This document shows, piece by piece, positions 7,369 to 9,512 of a stretch of 9,512 nucleotides of DNA (position 1 is its first letter; every line of letters begins with the position of its first letter). The translations under genes and the position numbers were made by a program. The stretch lies in NCBI GenBank assembly GCA_001819145.1, contig MHLV01000034.1, positions 354-9,865 on the forward strand, in the 5' to 3' direction. The stretch is from Candidatus Nealsonbacteria bacterium RBG_13_36_15. Its GTDB lineage: Bacteria > Patescibacteriota > Minisyncoccia > Minisyncoccales > RBG-13-36-15. The notes under the pieces are model-generated. The model saw only the letters and a program-made list of their open reading frames with translations, was not told where the DNA came from and did not search any database.

Positions 7369-7386
7369 ATTATATCAATTATAGCA
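7369..7386 (-). promoter_or_regulatory. Promoter of the histidine kinase / pilus operon (two overlapping -10 boxes)
   Basis: On the minus strand, TGCTATAAT (7386-7378) is a perfect extended -10. A second TATAAT lies at 7374-7369, only 6 bp before the GTG start. The second box has a weak -35, TTGGTC (7398-7393), at 18 bp. The first has no good -35, which an extended -10 can tolerate. Starts about 7 nt downstream of the boxes would give a 5' leader of roughly 9 or 0 nt. The region overlaps the -35 side of the rightward tRNA promoter. Confidence 0.55.
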
Positions 7387-7390
7387 CAGA

Positions 7391-7419
7391 TTGACCAAGA
7401 GATGATAAGTTGATATAAA
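7391..7419 (+). promoter_or_regulatory. Promoter of the tRNA-Pro/tRNA-Gly unit
   Basis: TTGACC (7391-7396) and TATAAA (7414-7419) are separated by exactly 17 bp. TGA just before the -10 supplies the extended TGn motif. The expected start near 7426 is only a few bases before the mature 5' end of tRNA-Pro at 7429, as expected for a compact stable-RNA unit. Confidence 0.7.
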
Positions 7420-7428
7420 GGTTATGAA

Positions 7429-7499
7429 CGGGGTATAGTGTAACGGCAGCACGAGTCCTTTGGGAGGATTTAGTCTCGGTTCGAATCCGAGTACCCCGA
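7429..7499 (+). tRNA. trnP(ugg): tRNA-Pro (anticodon UGG)
   Basis: The 71 nt fold into a full cloverleaf: acceptor stem CGGGGTA/TACCCCG, D arm GTGT/GCAC with GG in the loop, anticodon stem AGTCC/GGATT closing loop TTTGGGA (anticodon TGG at 7461-7463, G at position 37), a 4-nt variable loop, and T arm CTCGG/CCGAG with loop TTCGAAT. C1-G72 and A73 are the bacterial Pro identity elements. CCA is not encoded, so a CCA-adding enzyme is required. Confidence 0.95.
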
Positions 7500-7511
7500 T
7501 AAAATTAAAAT

Positions 7512-7582
7512 GCGGGTATAGTATAGTGGTAGTACGGAACCCTTCCAAGGTTCAAGCACGGGTTCAACCCCCGTTACCCGCT
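7512..7582 (+). tRNA. trnG(ucc): tRNA-Gly (anticodon UCC)
   Basis: The 71 nt fold cleanly: acceptor GCGGGTA/TACCCGC, D arm GTAT/GTAC, anticodon stem GAACC/GGTTC around loop CTTCCAA (anticodon TCC at 7544-7546), variable loop AAGC, and T arm ACGGG/CCCGT with loop TTCAACC. U73 fits bacterial glycine tRNA. CCA is not encoded. It lies 12 bp after tRNA-Pro and is presumably co-transcribed from the same promoter. Confidence 0.95.
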
Positions 7583-7587
7583 TTACA

Positions 7588-7622
7588 ACAAAAACCGCCG
7601 CGTTTAACGCGGCGGTTTTTGT
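7588..7622. terminator. Bidirectional intrinsic terminator between tRNA-Gly and rny
   Basis: This is a perfect inverted repeat. The GC-rich stem CCGCCGCG / CGCGGCGG surrounds a TTTAA loop and is flanked by AAAAA on the left and TTTTT on the right. Both strands therefore read as a GC stem followed by a T tract. It ends the rightward tRNA transcript and the leftward rny transcript, which converge here. It directly abuts the hairpin repeat at 7622-7650. Confidence 0.88.
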
Positions 7623-7650
7623 AATGTTTAACACCCGACGTTAAACATTA
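7622..7650. repeat. Hairpin repeat, copy 1 (overlaps rny stop codon)
   Basis: An 11-bp perfect stem (TAATGTTTAAC paired with GTTAAACATTA) encloses a 7-nt loop, ACCCGAC as read on the + strand. Bases 7622-7649 are identical to 9405-9432. The rny TAA (complement of 7648-7650) forms the first three bases of the hairpin in the rny mRNA. It has no T tract of its own and runs straight into the terminator at 7588-7622. Confidence 0.9.
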
Positions 7651-9177
7651 TTTTGCGTATTCAATTACTCTGGTTTCTCTAATTACATTGACTTTGATTT
7701 CGCCCGGGTACTTCAATTCTGATTGAACTTTATCTGCAATCTCCCGGGCTAATTTTTTGGCAGATAAATCGTCAACTTCTTCTGGCTTAACAAAAATTCT
7801 AATTTCTCTGCCCGCCTGCAAGGCCCAAGCTTTTTCAATTCCCGGAAAAGATAAGGCTATTGATTCCAGCTCAGCCAGTCTTTTTAAATAATTCTCAACT
7901 GTGTCTTTTCTGGCTCCGGGCCTGGCTCCTGAAATTTGGTCGGCTACCTGGACAATCATCGATTCTAATGTTTCGTAAGGATATTCTTCATGATGAGATT
8001 TCATAGCATCAATTACTTCTTTTTCTACTTCAAATTTCTCTAAAATTTTGATTCCAATATCTATATGAGAACCTTGGATTTGATGATCTACTGCTTTACC
8101 AATGTCATGAAGAAGTCCGGCTTTTTTCGCGACCATAGGATCAGCTTTTAATTCTGAAGCCAATGTTGAAGCTAAATGGGAAACCTCAATTGAGTGTAAA
8201 AGAACATTCTGGCCAAAGCTTGTTCTGAAATTTAATCTTCCCAGAAGTTGAACAATTTGAGGCGGCAAACCAATAATACCTGTGTCGTAAAGCGCTTGCT
8301 CTCCAGCTTCTTTTATTTTTTTTACAATTTCTGCTTTTGCTTTTTGGACCTGTTCTTCTATTCTGGCTGGCTGAATTCTGCCATCAGAAATTAATTTCTC
8401 TAAAGCTATTTTAGCAATCTGGCGGCGAATTGGATCAAAGCCAGAAATTACTACTGCCTCCGGTGTTTCATCGACAATAACTTCTACCCCAGTTAATTTT
8501 TCCAAGGTTTTAATATTTCTTCCTTCTTTACCAATAATTCTTCCCTTGATTTCATCAGAGGGCAGAGAAACTGTGGTAGTGGTTAATTCCTGAGTCTGGG
8601 AAATAGTGCATCTTTGGATGACTGTTGTCAATATTTCCTTCGCTTTTTCTTCAAATTGATTCTGGCCTTCTTTTTCTAATTTTCGTATTCTTTCTAAAAT
8701 TTCTTTTTGGTATTCTTTTTCCAAATTTTGAAGTAATTCTTCTTTAGCTTTTTCTTTGGGCAATCCCGAAATCTTCTCTAATTTTTTTAAGGCTTCTTCT
8801 TTGAGGTCTTCTAAATTTTCTTTTATCTTCTTTAATTTTTTAACTCTCTCTTCAAAATCTCTTTCTTTTTCTTCAAGAAGATCAAATTTATTACTTAAAC
8901 TAGCTTCTCTTTTTAACGACAACTGTTCAGTCCGTAATAATACTTTCTGCCTTTCCTCAAAATCCTTTTTGGTTTTTTCTAAAAATCGGGAAGCTTTTTC
9001 TTTGGCTTCATCTAAAATTGCCTGGGCTTCATCCTTGGTTTTGATAATCTTTCTTTGGATTCTCGCCTCTATTGTTCCTACTTGTTTTCTGGCAATTGAT
9101 TGCCTTGCATAATAGCCTAAAATTGACCCCATGGTCAATGCTAAAATTCCCACAATAAGTAGAATAAATTGATTCAT
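7648..9177 (-). CDS. rny: Ribonuclease Y
   Basis: RNase Y is a membrane-anchored endoribonuclease that starts mRNA decay. The 509 residues match the family's length and domain order: an N-terminal transmembrane helix (about 4-22), a long charged coiled coil (about 35-185), a KH domain (about 200-265) with the RNA-binding loop IIGKEGRN (214-221), and an HD metal-dependent phosphohydrolase domain (about 325-420). Metal ligands are visible as H328, H357-D358 in GLLHDIGK, the HH pair at 395-396 and D413. The C-terminus ends with VIRETRVIEYAK, typical of the family. The start is ATG without a Shine-Dalgarno. The gene is transcribed from a strong promoter about 140 bp upstream, with a possible leader ORF between. 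Its stop codon lies inside a hairpin repeat next to the terminator it shares with the tRNAs. Confidence 0.97.
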   Translation of the reverse strand: MNQFILLIVGILALTMGSILGYYARQSIARKQVGTIEARIQRKIIKTKDEAQAILDEAKEKASRFLEKTKKDFEERQKVLLRTEQLSLKREASLSNKFDLLEEKERDFEERVKKLKKIKENLEDLKEEALKKLEKISGLPKEKAKEELLQNLEKEYQKEILERIRKLEKEGQNQFEEKAKEILTTVIQRCTISQTQELTTTTVSLPSDEIKGRIIGKEGRNIKTLEKLTGVEVIVDETPEAVVISGFDPIRRQIAKIALEKLISDGRIQPARIEEQVQKAKAEIVKKIKEAGEQALYDTGIIGLPPQIVQLLGRLNFRTSFGQNVLLHSIEVSHLASTLASELKADPMVAKKAGLLHDIGKAVDHQIQGSHIDIGIKILEKFEVEKEVIDAMKSHHEEYPYETLESMIVQVADQISGARPGARKDTVENYLKRLAELESIALSFPGIEKAWALQAGREIRIFVKPEEVDDLSAKKLAREIADKVQSELKYPGEIKVNVIRETRVIEYAK

Positions 9178-9210
9178 AATTTTGGATAGAAACTTGGTTT
9201 TCCATCATAC

Positions 9211-9300
9211 TTAAATTAGCGCAATTAAGATTTTAATTCCTTGCGGATTTAATTTATACTTGATAATTTCAAAATTACGCTGTAGAAACCAAAATTCCAT
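9211..9300 (-). CDS. Possible 29-residue leader peptide upstream of rny
   Basis: An ATG at 9300-9298 opens 29 codons ending with TAA at 9213-9211. The peptide starts MEFWFLQRNF and ends ILIALI; it is basic in the middle and hydrophobic at the end. The ATG lies about 12 nt after the predicted transcription start, so it would be the first start codon on the rny mRNA, and the ORF ends 33 nt before rny. No Shine-Dalgarno precedes it, but that is true of the other genes here as well. No stalling motif or run of one regulatory amino acid is obvious. An open frame of this length can arise by chance in AT-rich DNA. Confidence 0.3.
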   Translation of the reverse strand: MEFWFLQRNFEIIKYKLNPQGIKILIALI

Positions 9301-9318
9301 AGTTAGTTTTCTAATCTG

Positions 9319-9348
9319 ATTTTAGCAAAAAAAATCTAAAAATGTCAA
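9319..9348 (-). promoter_or_regulatory. Promoter of rny
   Basis: On the minus strand a consensus -35 TTGACA (9348-9343) is followed after 18 bp by TAAAAT (9324-9319). The -10 is preceded by TGC, which supplies the extended TGn element. Transcription should begin near 9312, giving a leader of about 135 nt before the rny ATG. Such a leader is long enough to hold regulation, for example through the small ORF at 9211-9300. Confidence 0.72.
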
Positions 9349-9404
9349 ATTACGAACCCCGGTCTCATAAATAATCTCATAGGCGGTGGCTTTACCTAAG
9401 TTGC

Positions 9405-9432
9405 TAATGTTTAACACCCGACGTTAAACATT
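9405..9432. repeat. Hairpin repeat, copy 2 (upstream of rny promoter)
   Basis: These 28 bases are identical to 7622-7649. The 10-bp arms AATGTTTAAC and GTTAAACATT enclose the loop ACCCGAC, in the same orientation as copy 1. This copy is intergenic, between a terminator (24 bp to its right) and the rny promoter (56 bp to its left), and lies outside the predicted rny transcript. Confidence 0.9.
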
Positions 9433-9456
9433 TGAAAAATATTTTTTTATCAATCT

Positions 9457-9484
9457 AAAAAACCCGGTTGAAATCGGGCTTTTT
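9457..9484 (-). terminator. Intrinsic terminator of the gene to the right of the window
   Basis: On the minus strand, AAAAAGCCCG, an 8-nt loop and CGGGTTTTTT form a stem of four GC pairs, a G-U wobble and A-U pairs, followed by a T run. On the + strand the wobble becomes an A-C mismatch, so leftward use is favoured. It would separate the neighbouring gene from rny. Confidence 0.6.
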
Positions 9485-9512
9485 AAAAACTAATAAAAGC
9501 TGACCCCTAAAA

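Larger units (their letters stand above)
9178..9512. other. 335-bp region upstream of rny: leader, promoter, hairpin repeat and upstream terminator
   Basis: Read leftward, it contains the terminator of an unseen gene (9484-9457), hairpin repeat copy 2 (9432-9405), a more GC-rich stretch at about 9400-9351, the rny promoter (9348-9319), a 29-codon ORF (9300-9211) and a short untranslated stretch before rny. The GC-richer stretch carries the direct repeat TATGAG (9382-9377 and 9370-9365 on the minus strand) and no recognisable gene. A minus-strand frame at the right edge reads through to TAG (9492-9490), just before the terminator. It may be the last codons of the neighbouring gene, but too little is visible to say. 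Confidence 0.6.

Noticed and set aside
7429..7499. tRNA-Gln(UUG) as an alternative, since the 5' part resembles some Gln tRNAs
   Set aside because: Shifting the anticodon to TTG breaks the anticodon stem (A-A mismatch). The TGG register gives a full stem, and C1-G72 with A73 fits Pro.
7622..7650. Hairpin repeat as a stand-alone terminator
   Set aside because: Neither strand has a T run following the stem, and a proper terminator is already adjacent at 7588-7622.
8756..9112. Plus-strand open frame of 118 codons, rich in Ser, Phe and Leu
   Set aside because: It is the reverse complement of the Lys/Glu-rich coiled coil of RNase Y, which automatically yields Phe/Leu/Ser.
9322..9417. Minus-strand frame of 31 codons starting at GTG in hairpin copy 2, with protein-like text around GKATAYEIIYETG
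   Set aside because: It starts inside a repeat, ends within the -10 box of the rny promoter and has no promoter of its own visible. It could be a gene remnant, but there is not enough to call it.
1..9512. CRISPR arrays, insertion sequences, toxin-antitoxin or defence genes
   Set aside because: No regularly spaced repeats, transposase motifs or defence-type domains were seen in any of the translated genes.

Overview
The window looks like a piece of a compact, AT-rich bacterial chromosome, most likely from the Candidate Phyla Radiation (Patescibacteria, Parcubacteria-like). This placement is an inference. It rests on the operon style (a kinase and CheY-like regulator feeding into pilB, pilC and several highly diverged pseudopilins), tRNA genes without an encoded CCA, and the lack of convincing Shine-Dalgarno motifs before the genes. 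UGA acts as a stop (it ends pilC), which argues against the UGA=Gly lineages SR1 and Gracilibacteria.

Layout. From about 7362 down to base 1, on the minus strand, lies one type IV pilus / pseudopilus gene train. In order of transcription it holds a membrane histidine kinase, a single-domain response regulator, the assembly ATPase PilB, the platform protein PilC, a GspH/FimT-like pseudopilin, a PilV/GspI-like pseudopilin, a PilW/GspJ-like pseudopilin, and a PilX-like protein with beta-helix-type repeats that runs off the left edge. Spacing is tight, with one TAATG stop/start overlap. The kinase promoter overlaps, back to back, a promoter that fires rightward into tRNA-Pro(UGG) and tRNA-Gly(UCC). 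The tRNA pair ends at a strong symmetrical terminator (7588-7622). That terminator also serves rny (ribonuclease Y, 7648-9177), which converges from the right on the minus strand.

The 335 bases right of rny hold a good promoter (TTGACA, 18 bp, TAAAAT with an extended -10), a possible 29-residue leader ORF, a hairpin repeat, and the terminator of a gene lying beyond the window. The hairpin repeat is 28 bp long and occurs twice, identically. One copy overlaps the rny stop codon and the other lies upstream of the rny promoter.

How the parts work together. PilB would power and PilC anchor the polymerisation of a filament. The four prepilin-like proteins would form its priming or tip complex. The kinase/regulator pair is probably a dedicated signalling input to the machine, because the regulator has no DNA-binding domain. 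No major pilin, PilD peptidase, PilT or PilMNO gene is visible. I found no mobile element genes, CRISPR array or clearly new defence system. The strongest unexplained signals are the duplicated hairpin around rny, the leader ORF, and the unusual pseudopilins.
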